From positions 62,001-126,000 of the forward strand of contig CAWBME010000011.1 of the NCBI GenBank assembly GCA_963789825.1: 64,000 nucleotides of DNA, written 5' to 3'. A program made the position numbers and the translations under genes. The stretch's first letter is position 1; the number at the start of each line of letters is the position of its first letter. Shown piece after piece: positions 8,004 to 16,760 of this stretch. A model generated the notes under the pieces. That model saw only the letters and a list, made by a program, of their open reading frames with translations, ran no database searches and was not told where the DNA came from. This stretch comes from PFL42 sp963789825. GTDB taxonomy: Bacteria > Chloroflexota > Anaerolineae > Anaerolineales > E44-bin32.

Positions 8004-8210
8004 CTTGCTCACCTCCTTCCGAAAAAACAAGGGTCTCTGCTTCGCTCGTGCTCGAAGCAAAGACCCCGTGCGCCCCAGCGGCGGCATGCTTTGCGGGGGT
8101 CTCCACCTCGGCAGGAGATTGAGCCCATGCGGGCGCCTGCTGTCTTCGGCGAAGCCGTTCGGTTGTCTGCCTCAACCGCCAAGCGGCTGAGGGCGATATT
8201 TTACCTCAGC
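8004..8210 (-). promoter_or_regulatory. rplJ (L10) leader RNA
   Basis: The 207 bases between the rplA stop and rplJ contain no gene, several potential stems and the terminator described separately, directly before the rplJ ribosome-binding site. L10 leaders that bind the L10-L12 complex and control downstream expression are established in many bacteria (Rfam has an L10_leader family). Assignment here is by position and by the terminator, not by a model score. Confidence 0.6.
8021..8067 (-). terminator. Attenuator-type intrinsic terminator before rplJ
   Basis: On the minus strand the stem GGGTCTTTGCTTCG pairs with CGAAGCAGAGACCC (one G-U pair, 8 base loop) and is followed by TTGTTTTTT. It ends about 17 bases before the rplJ start codon. 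A strong terminator at this place inside a ribosomal protein operon implies regulated read-through. Confidence 0.85.
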
Positions 8211-8921
8211 TCACATCGCTTGCGCGGCGTTGGGATCCACCCGTACTCCGGGGCCCATGGTGCTGGTTACCGTGACCCGCTTGATGTAGGTTCCCTTGGC
8301 CGAGGCCGGTCTGGCCCTCTTCACGGCCTCCAGCAGGGCGGCCATGTTCTCGTAGAGCTGGCCCTCGTCGAAGGACGCCTTGCCGATCGGCACATGCAGG
8401 TTTCCGGTGCGGTCGACGCGAAACTCGACCCGCCCCGACTTGAGCTCCTTGATCACGCGCGGCAGGTCCTCCGCCGGCACCACCGTCCCCGCCTTGGGGT
8501 TGGGCATCAGGCCGCGCGGGCCGAGGATCTTGCCTAGGCCGGCCTTGCCGATCTTGCCCATCATATCCGGCGTCGAGACCGTGGCGTCGAAGTCGGTGAA
8601 GCCGCCCTTGATCTTCTCGATCATCTCCGCATCGCCGATGTAGTCTGCCCCGCTATCGGCGGCAATCCGGGCGGCATCGCCCTCGGCGAAGGCCACCACG
8701 CGCACCGCCTTGCCCAGGCCGTGCGGCAGCATCACCGTGTCCCGCACCTGCTGCTCGGCGTGGCGCGGATCAACGCCCAACCGCATGTGCACCTCGACCG
8801 TCCCATTGAACTTGGTGTACGAGGTCTCGCGGGCCAGCCGCAAGGCTTCACGCGGCTCGTAGTCCTTGTCCTTCTCGACCCTGGTTGCTGCCAGATCATA
8901 CTTCTTGCCGTGCTTTGCCAT
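8211..8921 (-). CDS. rplA: 50S ribosomal protein L1
   Basis: A 236-residue protein, normal length, starting at the ATG at 8921 (MAKHGKKY) behind GGAG. Motifs: FNGTVEVHMRLGVDPRH, MLPHGLGKAVRVVAFAEGD, LGPRGLMPNPKAGTV and GRVEFRVDRTGNLHVPIG. It binds 23S rRNA at the L1 stalk and helps release deacylated tRNA. The frame continues upstream of 8921 through the rplK-rplA gap, but the internal start has the ribosome-binding site and family-typical N-terminus. Confidence 0.97.
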   Translation of the reverse strand: MAKHGKKYDLAATRVEKDKDYEPREALRLARETSYTKFNGTVEVHMRLGVDPRHAEQQVRDTVMLPHGLGKAVRVVAFAEGDAARIAADSGADYIGDAEMIEKIKGGFTDFDATVSTPDMMGKIGKAGLGKILGPRGLMPNPKAGTVVPAEDLPRVIKELKSGRVEFRVDRTGNLHVPIGKASFDEGQLYENMAALLEAVKRARPASAKGTYIKRVTVTSTMGPGVRVDPNAAQAM

Positions 8922-8973
8922 CGCTTCTCCTTGTGGTCCCAGCGGGCCGACGCAGCGGCCCTCCCACACAATG

Positions 8974-9399
8974 TCAGCCTTCGACCACGATGCCCATGTT
9001 GCGGGCGGTGCCCTCGATCTGGCGCATGGCGCCCTCCAGGTCATTGGCGTTGAGGTCGCGCATCTTCACCTCGGCGATCTCTTGGATCTGTCGCCGCGTG
9101 ACCTTGCCCACCTTGTTCCGGTTCGGTTCGGCGGAGCCCTTATCCAGCCCCGCCGCCTTGCGCAACAGCACCGGGGTCGGCGGCGTCTTCAAGATGAAGG
9201 TGAAGGAGCCGTCGGTGTAGATGGTAATCTCGGCCGGGAGGATCTCGCCCGGCCTGGACGAAGTGCGCGCGTTGTACTCCTTGCAGAACACCATCAGGTT
9301 GATCCCGTGCGGCGCCAGGGCTGGGCCAATTGGCGGCGCAGGGTTCGCTTTGCCTGCCTCGATCTGCAGGCGCACAACGGTCTTGATCTTCTTTGCCAC
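8974..9399 (-). CDS. rplK: 50S ribosomal protein L11
   Basis: A 141-residue protein with a GTG start at 9399 behind GGAGC. Contains KTVVRLQIEAGKANPAPPIG, LGPHG-like APHGINLMVFCKEYNA, and the C-terminal rRNA-binding part GKVTRRQIQEIAE and GTARNMGI. It forms the base of the GTPase-associated centre with 23S rRNA. First of the four clustered ribosomal protein genes, downstream of nusG as in most bacteria. Confidence 0.97.
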   Translation of the reverse strand: MAKKIKTVVRLQIEAGKANPAPPIGPALAPHGINLMVFCKEYNARTSSRPGEILPAEITIYTDGSFTFILKTPPTPVLLRKAAGLDKGSAEPNRNKVGKVTRRQIQEIAEVKMRDLNANDLEGAMRQIEGTARNMGIVVEG

Positions 9400-9469
9400 A
9401 GGTTTGCTCCTTGTGTGGTCCTAACGGACAGTTCGGACTGCCCTGCCACCCAGGCCCTATCGCCCGGCT

Positions 9470-10408
9470 TCAGGCCTTCTCGACCTGCAGGAAATCGAGC
9501 TCCACGGGCGTCTCGCGCCCGAAGAACGATACCATCACGCGCACCTTGGCCTTCTCCATATCGAGGGCGTCGACCGTCCCAATGAAGTCGTTGAACGGAC
9601 CGTCGATGATGCGCACTTTCTGGCCGGGCTTGAAAGTGACCTTCACCCGCGGCGCTTCGGCTTCCATCCGCTTGACGATCTGGGCCACTTCTTCCGGCCT
9701 GAGGGCGGTGGGCTCATTGCCCATGCCGACAAACCCGGTCACGCCCGGCGTGTTGCGCACCACGTACCAGGATTCCTCGCTCATCACCATCTGGACCAGG
9801 ATGTATCCCGGGAACACCCGGCGCTCGACGGTGCGGCGCTTGCCATCCCGCACCTCAAGCTCCTCTTCCGTGGGCACAACCACATCGAAGATCTTGCCCT
9901 TCATCCCCATGCTTTCGATGCGCTGCTCCAGGTTGTGGCGCACCTTGTTCTCGTAGCCTGAGTAGCAGTGGACGACATACCAGCGTCGTCCGTCGTCTGG
10001 CTCCTCGGCGGCTGGCAGTTCGCTGTCCGGGGTGGCTTCGGGCGCTGCCGCAGCCTCGCCCGCCAGTCCCCCCATGGGCAACGCGGCCGCGGCCTCAGCC
10101 TCGGCCTCGGCCGCCACTCCGGCCGCCAATCGGCCGACATCAGCCTCCGATAGGCCCAGGTCATAGATGCCCTCGCCCGAAAGGGGGTAGGCCGCGCCGG
10201 ACTCAGGTACGGCCACCGCCTCGGCCGGCTCGTCGACGGCAGGGTCATCCGCCCATTCGGCCACCGGCGTGGTTGACTCGTCCTCCGACGGGGTGGACTC
10301 CGCCGGCGACAGCGCACTTCCGGCCGCGTTGGCTTCGGGCTGGGCAGCCTCGATCCGGGTGGGATCCTCGGGCTCGAGGGGATTCGGCTCTTCCATGGAC
10401 TCGCTCAT
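9470..10408 (-). CDS. nusG: Transcription antitermination factor NusG with long acidic N-terminal extension
   Basis: A 312-residue protein; typical NusG is about 180. The first 140 residues are acidic and Ala/Pro/Glu-rich with no family match. The NGN domain then begins at RRWYVVHCYSGYENKV, followed by VFPGYILVQM, WYVVRNTPGVTGFVG, and a C-terminal KOW domain (FKPGQKVRIIDGPFNDF). NusG binds RNA polymerase and links it to ribosomes or Rho. Start at the ATG at 10408, which overlaps the secE stop (ATGA), so the extension is translated unless an internal start is used. The next in-frame ATG (PMGG, near residue 112) is unsupported. Confidence 0.93.
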   Translation of the reverse strand: MSESMEEPNPLEPEDPTRIEAAQPEANAAGSALSPAESTPSEDESTTPVAEWADDPAVDEPAEAVAVPESGAAYPLSGEGIYDLGLSEADVGRLAAGVAAEAEAEAAAALPMGGLAGEAAAAPEATPDSELPAAEEPDDGRRWYVVHCYSGYENKVRHNLEQRIESMGMKGKIFDVVVPTEEELEVRDGKRRTVERRVFPGYILVQMVMSEESWYVVRNTPGVTGFVGMGNEPTALRPEEVAQIVKRMEAEAPRVKVTFKPGQKVRIIDGPFNDFIGTVDALDMEKAKVRVMVSFFGRETPVELDFLQVEKA

Positions 10409-10626
10409 GCTCCCAGCGTCAGAATCCAGCCAACCAGCTTCGAAAAGGCATAGTCCAACGTACCGAGCACCGCGCTCGAGATCGCCACCACCACCAGCAC
10501 CAGGATCGTCAGCCGGCGCGCTTCCTGGCGCGAGGGCCAGTTGACCTTGCGCAACTCGGCGTTGCTCTCCTGGAAGTAGCGGACGATCCGGTTCGGTTGT
10601 TTCCTGACTACCTGTGCCTTCGCCAC
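10405..10626 (-). CDS. secE: Preprotein translocase subunit SecE
   Basis: A 73-residue single-span protein with a GTG start at 10626. Amphipathic surface helix (IVRYFQESNAELRKVNWPSRQEA) carries the conserved KVNWPS motif, then one membrane helix (LTILVLVVVAISSAVLG). It clamps the two halves of SecY. Located between tRNA-Trp/rpmG and nusG, the standard position, with ATGA coupling to nusG. Confidence 0.96.
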   Translation of the reverse strand: MAKAQVVRKQPNRIVRYFQESNAELRKVNWPSRQEARRLTILVLVVVAISSAVLGTLDYAFSKLVGWILTLGA

Positions 10627-10681
10627 GTGGCTGCTCTCCGTCTTCCTGCTCGGGCAGATCGCCCGTCACTGATCGATCAGG

Positions 10682-10754
10682 CAGGCCAGGCAGGAATTGA
10701 ACCCACAACCCCCGCTTTTGGAGAGCGGTGCTCTGCCAATTGAGCTACTGGCCT
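10682..10754 (-). tRNA. tRNA-Trp (anticodon CCA)
   Basis: A 73-base cloverleaf on the minus strand. Acceptor AGGCCAG pairs with CTGGCCT and the discriminator is G. The anticodon loop CTCCAAA gives CCA, and the T arm is GTGGG-TTCAATT-CCTGC-like. CCA is not encoded. Lies between rpmG and secE, the same place as in many bacteria. Confidence 0.95.
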
Positions 10755-10773
10755 GTGCGGCCCCTGCCGGGGC

Positions 10774-10938
10774 CTACTTCGTCTCGCGATGCAGCGTATG
10801 CTTGCGGCAGCGCGAGCAATACTTCTTGAACTCGATGCGTCCCGGATCGTTACGCCGGTTCTTCTCGGTCGTGTAATTGCGCTCCTGGCACTCGGTGCAG
10901 GCCAGGGTCGTCACAGGTCGGGTGTCTTTCTTCGCCAT
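10774..10938 (-). CDS. rpmG: 50S ribosomal protein L33
   Basis: A 54-residue protein with an ATG at 10938 and TAG at 10774-10776. Sequence begins MAKKDTRPVTTLACTEC and ends SRCRKHTLHRETK. The four cysteines in two CxxC-type pairs (CTEC, CSRC) form the zinc-ribbon version of L33. The spacing of GGCCCC/GGGGCC just downstream (10758-10773) gives a small hairpin before tRNA-Trp, possibly a processing site. Confidence 0.95.
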   Translation of the reverse strand: MAKKDTRPVTTLACTECQERNYTTEKNRRNDPGRIEFKKYCSRCRKHTLHRETK

Positions 10939-10979
10939 GGGTGCCTTCTAGATGCGATGTCGCTGCGACACCGTCTCCG

Positions 10980-12182
<1,203 letters not shown>

Positions 12183-12233
12183 GATTGCCGTCTCCTTGCC
12201 GTCAGGTCAGATGTATCGGATCGCGTTGGCCAG

Positions 12234-12306
12234 AGCCCTCAATGGGATTTGAACCCATGACCCCACCCTTACCAAGGGTGTGCTCTACCGACTGAGCTAT
12301 GAGGGC
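12234..12306 (-). tRNA. tRNA-Thr (anticodon GGT)
   Basis: A 73-base cloverleaf. Acceptor GCCCTCA pairs with TGAGGGC and the discriminator is T. Anticodon stem CACCC/GGGTG encloses loop TTGGTAA, anticodon GGT. Located 51 bases upstream of tuf on the same strand. Confidence 0.95.
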
Positions 12307-12313
12307 AGGGAGC

Positions 12314-12402
12314 AATCAGCTCTCAGCGGTCAGCTCTCAGCCTCGATCCTGCCGTCCGAGTCTCCGGCTGAGTTGAACGCTGATCGCTGATTGCTGACCG
12401 CT
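12314..12402. repeat. TCAGC-unit repeat between two tRNA genes
   Basis: Left half (12314-12341) is built of TCAGCTCTCAGC units and CGGTCAGC; right half (12379-12402) is largely the inverse (GCTGATCGCTGATTGCTGACC). The two halves could pair imperfectly. It sits in the spacer between tRNA-Thr and tRNA-Tyr. Not a CRISPR and not coding. Confidence 0.55.
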
Positions 12403-12411
12403 GTTCTCCTG

Positions 12412-12494
12412 TGGGCGGTGAAGGATTCGAACCTCCGAAGGCGTCCGCCAGCTGATTTACAGTCAGCCCCCTTTGGCCACTTGGGTAACCGCCC
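12412..12494 (-). tRNA. tRNA-Tyr (anticodon GTA)
   Basis: An 83-base class II tRNA with long variable arm. Acceptor GGGCGGT pairs with ACCGCCC and the discriminator is A. Anticodon loop CTGTAAA, anticodon GTA. Between the two tRNA-Thr genes. Confidence 0.95.
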
Positions 12495-12564
12495 ATGTCC
12501 CCCGGCCGTGCCGCTTGCGACCCCGCCGGGTCAAACCCAGATTCCCGATGGTCCCGCTCTCGAG

Positions 12565-12636
12565 AGCCGACGACGGGGATCGAACCCGTAACCTACCGCT
12601 TACAAGGCGGTTGCTCTCCCGTTGAGCTACGTCGGC
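12565..12636 (-). tRNA. tRNA-Thr (anticodon TGT)
   Basis: A 72-base cloverleaf. Acceptor GCCGACG pairs with CGTCGGC and the discriminator is T. Stem ACCGC/GCGGT encloses CTTGTAA, anticodon TGT. First tRNA of the cluster that leads into tuf. Confidence 0.95.
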
Positions 12637-12731
12637 GCTGCGAGAAAAACGCGCCCTACCTGCCGGCGCGAGGCATTATACCAGAACGGGATACCGCCGG
12701 CCGGGCAGTGTATCAGGATTCGCAGCGAGCG

Positions 12732-13487
12732 TCAATCTCCGCCGGCCGCTTGCCGGGCCGCCAACACAGCATACAGCGCCACCGAGCCGGCGACGGCGGC
12801 ATTCAGGGATGCCACCCGGCCCCGCATCGGCAGCTCCACCAGCTGGTCGCAAGCCTGGCGAACCAGCCGCCGCATGCCCTCGCCTTCGTTGCCGACCACC
12901 AGGCCAAGCGCCCCGGTCAGGCGCACCTGGCCCAGGGGAAGAGCCTGCGGCCCGGCCTCCAGCCCATACACCCAGCCCCCCTGCCGCTGGACAGCTTGGA
13001 TCGCCTGCACCAGATTGCCCTGCGCCACCTGCATGTGCTCGCAGGCGCCAGCCGACGCCCGCACCACCGCCTCGGTGATCTCCGCCGACCTGCGGGGCGG
13101 GATGATGACCCCATGCACCCCAACGGCCTCCGCGCTTCGCAGGAGACTCCCGAGATTCTGGGGATCTTGGATCATGTCCAGCAGCAGCACGAACAGCGGC
13201 TCCTGCCGCTGCGCCGCCAGCTGGAAGATCTCGTCCAGGCCGACATAGGGGTACGGATCGACCTCAGCGGCAACCCCCTGATGATGTTGGCTCAGGCTGT
13301 CGAGCGAAAGGCGCGGGACAAGCTCGATGGGGACCGACTCCGCCTGGGCCGCCTGCACCAACTGGTCAAGCGCGCCCCGGCGCTCGGCCGTCTGCAGCAC
13401 GCACAGCCGGTGCACTCGCCGCCGACCAGCGCGCAGCACCTCGGCCACGGCATTGCGGCCGCAAACCCACTCGCGTGGACCGCTCAC
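12732..13487 (-). CDS. rlmB: 23S rRNA (guanosine-2'-O)-methyltransferase RlmB, TrmH/SpoU family
   Basis: A 251-residue enzyme with GTG start at 13487. N-terminal substrate-binding domain (WVCGRNAVAEVLRAG), then the SPOUT knot domain with motif 1 DMIQDPQNLGSLLRSAEA, motif 2 LGLVVGNEGEGMRRLV and motif 3 ASLNAAVAGSVALY. Uses S-adenosylmethionine to methylate the ribose of a conserved guanosine in the 23S rRNA peptidyl-transferase loop. Six bases after cysS. The assignment to RlmB rather than another TrmH rests on the N-terminal domain and on the cysS-rlmB order. Confidence 0.9.
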   Translation of the reverse strand: MSGPREWVCGRNAVAEVLRAGRRRVHRLCVLQTAERRGALDQLVQAAQAESVPIELVPRLSLDSLSQHHQGVAAEVDPYPYVGLDEIFQLAAQRQEPLFVLLLDMIQDPQNLGSLLRSAEAVGVHGVIIPPRRSAEITEAVVRASAGACEHMQVAQGNLVQAIQAVQRQGGWVYGLEAGPQALPLGQVRLTGALGLVVGNEGEGMRRLVRQACDQLVELPMRGRVASLNAAVAGSVALYAVLAARQAAGGD

Positions 13488-13493
13488 CCCAGG

Positions 13494-14891
13494 TCAGCCC
13501 ATGCGCCAGGTCGTCCCTTGCTTGCCGTCCTCAAGCACGATTCCCAGCTCCGTCAGGCGGTCTCGGATCCGGTCAGCCAACGGGTATTGGCCAGCTTGGC
13601 GCAGATCCTGGCGCAGTTCGATCAGGAGCTCGACCAGCGGGGCGAGCGCGGCCGAACCGGCCGCCGCTCGCTCGAGTCGCAAGCCCAGCACACCGGCCAG
13701 CCGCCGCAGGGTCGACTGCGCCGCCTCGAAAGCAGCCGTCTCGGCTCCGGCCTCGCGCGCTTGGTGGATCGCCCGCACCAGGTCGAACAACTGGGCAAGG
13801 GCGCCGGCGGTGTTGAAGTCATCGTCCATGGCGGCCTCGAAACCGCCGATGATTTCCTGCGCCTTGATCTCCAGCGCCTGCCCAGCCTGTGGGGAGGCCG
13901 TTGCCGGCTCGACCACCGGCCGCAGCCCACTGTGCAGGCGGTCAAGGGCGCTCTCGGCCTGCTCGAGCACCATCTCTGTGAAGGTCAGCGGGCCGCGATA
14001 GCTCGAGTTGAGCACGACCATACGGAACACGTCCGAGCTGTGCTTCTCGAGGAACTCGTCGATGGTGATCAGGTTCCCCAGCGACTTGGACATCTTCTCG
14101 CCGCCCAGCTGGAGCATGCCGTTGTGGATCCAGAATCGAGCGAAGGGTCGCTCCGTGAAGCTCTCGGTCTGGGCGATCTCGTTCTCGTGGTGCGGGAAGA
14201 CCAGGTCGTTCCCGCCGCCGTGGATATCGATTTGTTCGCCCAGGTAGCGCAGGTTCATCGCAGAGCATTCAATGTGCCAGCCGGGGCGGCCGCGCCCCCA
14301 CGGGCTGTCCCACGCCGGCTCCCCCGGCTTGGCCGCCTTCCACAGGGCGAAGTCGGCCGGGTCCTCCTTGCGCTGATCGATTTCCAGCCGGGCGCCGGCG
14401 CGCATGTCCTCCAGCTTCCGCCGCGACAGCTTCCCGTAGTCCGGATCGTGCCCCACGCGGAAGTACACATCCCCGTCGACCGGATAGGCGTAGCCACGCT
14501 CAAGCAGTGCCTGAACCATGGCAATGATCTGCCCGATCTCCTGCGACGCGCGCGGGTTCAGCGTTGCTGGCAGGACGTTCAGATCGCGCAGGTGGCGGTC
14601 GTACTGCTGCAGGTACTGCTCCGCCAGTTCGGCCGGATCCACGCCGCGTTCCTGGGCGCGCCGGATGATCTTGTCCTCCACGTCGGTGTAATTCATCACG
14701 TGCCGCACCTGGTAGCCGCGGTACTCCAGGTAGCGACGGATCACGTCAAACACCACCGAGGACATGGCATGGCCGACATGCGCCCGATCGTAGACCGTCG
14801 GGCCGCAGACATACATGCGCACCTTGCCCGGCTCGATCGTCTCGAAGGCTTCTCGCTTGCGGGTCAAGGTGTTGAAGATCGTCAGGGTCAT
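13494..14891 (-). CDS. cysS: Cysteinyl-tRNA synthetase
   Basis: A 465-residue class I synthetase of normal length. MYVCGPTVYD carries the first zinc ligand and HVGH is the HIGH-type motif. WHIECSAM and HHENEIAQ provide further zinc ligands, KMSKSLGN is the KMSKS loop, and the C-terminal anticodon-binding helix bundle follows. It activates cysteine and charges tRNA-Cys in the cytoplasm. Part of an ancestral block with the PIN-TRAM gene upstream and rlmB downstream. Confidence 0.97.
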   Translation of the reverse strand: MTLTIFNTLTRKREAFETIEPGKVRMYVCGPTVYDRAHVGHAMSSVVFDVIRRYLEYRGYQVRHVMNYTDVEDKIIRRAQERGVDPAELAEQYLQQYDRHLRDLNVLPATLNPRASQEIGQIIAMVQALLERGYAYPVDGDVYFRVGHDPDYGKLSRRKLEDMRAGARLEIDQRKEDPADFALWKAAKPGEPAWDSPWGRGRPGWHIECSAMNLRYLGEQIDIHGGGNDLVFPHHENEIAQTESFTERPFARFWIHNGMLQLGGEKMSKSLGNLITIDEFLEKHSSDVFRMVVLNSSYRGPLTFTEMVLEQAESALDRLHSGLRPVVEPATASPQAGQALEIKAQEIIGGFEAAMDDDFNTAGALAQLFDLVRAIHQAREAGAETAAFEAAQSTLRRLAGVLGLRLERAAAGSAALAPLVELLIELRQDLRQAGQYPLADRIRDRLTELGIVLEDGKQGTTWRMG

Positions 14892-14913
14892 CGCCAGCCG
14901 CCTTTCCCGGGCA

Positions 14914-15966
14914 CTAGGCGCCGTCCGGCCGTCCGAAGATCATCCGGCCTGCCGCCGTCTGCAGCACCTTGGTCACGGCAACCGGCACCGTCCGGCCGAT
15001 GTATTCTCGCCCATTCTCCACCACGACCATCGTCCCGTCGTCGAGGTAGCCGACCCCCTGCCCGGTTTCCTTGCCCTCCTGGATCACCTCAACCTCGAAA
15101 CTCTCGCCCGGCAGGTAGACCACCTTGACGGCATTCGCCAGCTCGTTGATGTTCAATACGGTCACGCCCTGCAGCTCGGCGACCCGATTGAGGTTGTAGT
15201 CATTGGTCAGGATCGGGCTGCGCAGCTGCTTGGCCAGGATCACCAGCTTGTCGTCGACCTCACGCACGCCTTCGACGTCGACATCCGTGATACGGAAGGC
15301 GATCGAAGTGTCCTTCTGCAGGCGGTTCAGGATGTCCAGCCCGCGCCGCCCTCGCTGGCGGCGCAGACTGTCAGCCGAGTCGGCGATGTGCTGCAGTTCG
15401 ATCAGGACAAAGGATGGCACCAGCATCGGCCCCCAGATGAACCCGGTGCGGGCAATATCTGCGATGCGCCCATCGATGATGACGCTCGTGTCCAACAACA
15501 CGCTGCGACCGTCGGCCGTCAGGCCGCGGCCCTCATCGGTCGTCGATGACGCGCGAAATCGGAACAGCCCCATGATGTCGTGCTGACGCAGGTAGAAAAC
15601 TGAGACCCCCAAGTACCCGAACAACAGCGCACTGACGAACGGCAGCACCTCGCCAAAGGGCGAAGGCAATAGTGACAAAGGAAACGAGACCAGCGCCGCC
15701 ACGATCAGACCAACGATCAGCCCCAACAAGCCGGCCAGCATTCCCTGAGCCGACTGCTGCGCCACCGAGCGCCGGATCGCCCGCACGGGGTGCGTAGTGA
15801 GATAGGGAGTGACCACCAGGCCGATGAGCGCGCCGAGCAGACCAAACACAGCCGCCCACAGCTCGGCCGAACCGCCGGCGAATTTCCCAAGATACGCTCC
15901 CAGGTAGATCCCGCCGATGGCCAAGGCCACCATCCCGATCAGGCGCATGATGAAATCGCCGCTCAC
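14914..15966 (-). CDS. PIN/TRAM-domain membrane protein (YacL type)
   Basis: A 350-residue protein if the GTG at 15966 is used (GGAAGG seven bases upstream); the ATG at 15948 is the alternative. About four membrane helices in the first 140 residues are followed by a PIN nuclease domain with acidic residues in SVLLDTSVIIDGR, ELQHIAD, EVDDKLVILA and LTNDYNLN, and then a C-terminal TRAM RNA-binding segment (GQGVGYLDDGTMVVVENGREYIG). This is the YacL architecture of Firmicutes and other phyla. The likely role is RNA cleavage at the membrane. It leads the cysS-rlmB block. Confidence 0.88.
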   Translation of the reverse strand: MSGDFIMRLIGMVALAIGGIYLGAYLGKFAGGSAELWAAVFGLLGALIGLVVTPYLTTHPVRAIRRSVAQQSAQGMLAGLLGLIVGLIVAALVSFPLSLLPSPFGEVLPFVSALLFGYLGVSVFYLRQHDIMGLFRFRASSTTDEGRGLTADGRSVLLDTSVIIDGRIADIARTGFIWGPMLVPSFVLIELQHIADSADSLRRQRGRRGLDILNRLQKDTSIAFRITDVDVEGVREVDDKLVILAKQLRSPILTNDYNLNRVAELQGVTVLNINELANAVKVVYLPGESFEVEVIQEGKETGQGVGYLDDGTMVVVENGREYIGRTVPVAVTKVLQTAAGRMIFGRPDGA

Positions 15967-15996
15967 ACCAACCGTCCTTCCCATGACATAAACACA

Positions 15997-16029
15997 AGGG
16001 GCGGATACCCGGTTCAGGCATCCGCCCCT
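15997..16029 (-). other. Hairpin in the leader of the PIN-TRAM gene
   Basis: Ten-base perfect arms AGGGGCGGAT / ATCCGCCCCT with a 13-base loop. On the minus strand it is followed by TTGTGTTTATG, a poor T-tract, then the ribosome-binding site of the PIN-TRAM gene. It may be a weak terminator, attenuator or mRNA-stabilising stem. Confidence 0.5.
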
Positions 16030-16202
16030 GATGGGACTGCCGTATCTGTCCGCAGGCTGACCGGAGGGCAATTCCAATACGCGCCGGCCAATCCCGCGCA
16101 ATCGTGCAAGTGCCAATAATGACAGATGATGAAACCGGGGCCGCGTACCAGCAAGAATGATGGGTGCTGTTCACGCGGCAGAAGGATCATATCACGGCGC
16201 AC

Positions 16203-16760
16203 ACCTGCCAGTCAACGCGCTCCCCAGGACCGGATTAGCTAGGGTCCGGCCCGCCTCGTGTCACACCGGCCGGTAATCCAACCTATCCTTGCGCAACGGC
16301 CTGCCATCATGCCCAGCCGTTGCGCATTGCTTGCACCAGCCACGGACCACAGCCCGTCCTCGCGCGGTGTGCGCCACCGGGGTTCTCTGCCCGGGCGGGG
16401 TAGGCAGCGCTCAGCGCCAGTACGCAACACGGTGAAGGGATTTCGTCGGGCATGCCGCCCGGCGATGGGCCGCAGGGCGGAAGTCCGGCCCTTTGGGATC
16501 GCTCGGCCGCTCAATCCGCCACATGCGAGGGGGGGGTGCAAGCAGGCCGAGCCGGAGAGGGGAGCGCCAAAGCGGGAGGGCGGTGCTGCTTACCGGGAGT
16601 GTCCGGCGCCTGCGGTTGCGCACTGACCAGCACCCGTTGCAACACCCATCCAGCGCGACATGTGCTACGGCCCTGACGCCGATCTGCCTGCAGGCCCGCT
16701 CGGACTTCACGGAGCGGGCATCCCCTGTTGTCCAGCCGCTTGGCCGGGCTGACGAGGCGC
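16203..16760. other. Intergenic region without recognisable gene
   Basis: About 560 bases upstream of the PIN-TRAM gene and downstream of the protease gene. Open frames on both strands are compositionally unlike the neighbouring genes. At its right edge CCGGGCTGA (16744-16752) and TCAGCCCGG (16761-16769) form a 9-base stem that includes the stop codon of the protease gene and may end its transcript. Confidence 0.5.

Noticed and set aside
12314..12402. CRISPR-like array
   Set aside because: Units are only 5-12 bases, have no regular spacers, and no cas gene is present in the window.
16203..16760. Possible small genes upstream of the PIN-TRAM gene
   Set aside because: Translations are Arg/Pro/Ala-rich without conserved motifs, and no ribosome-binding site is present.
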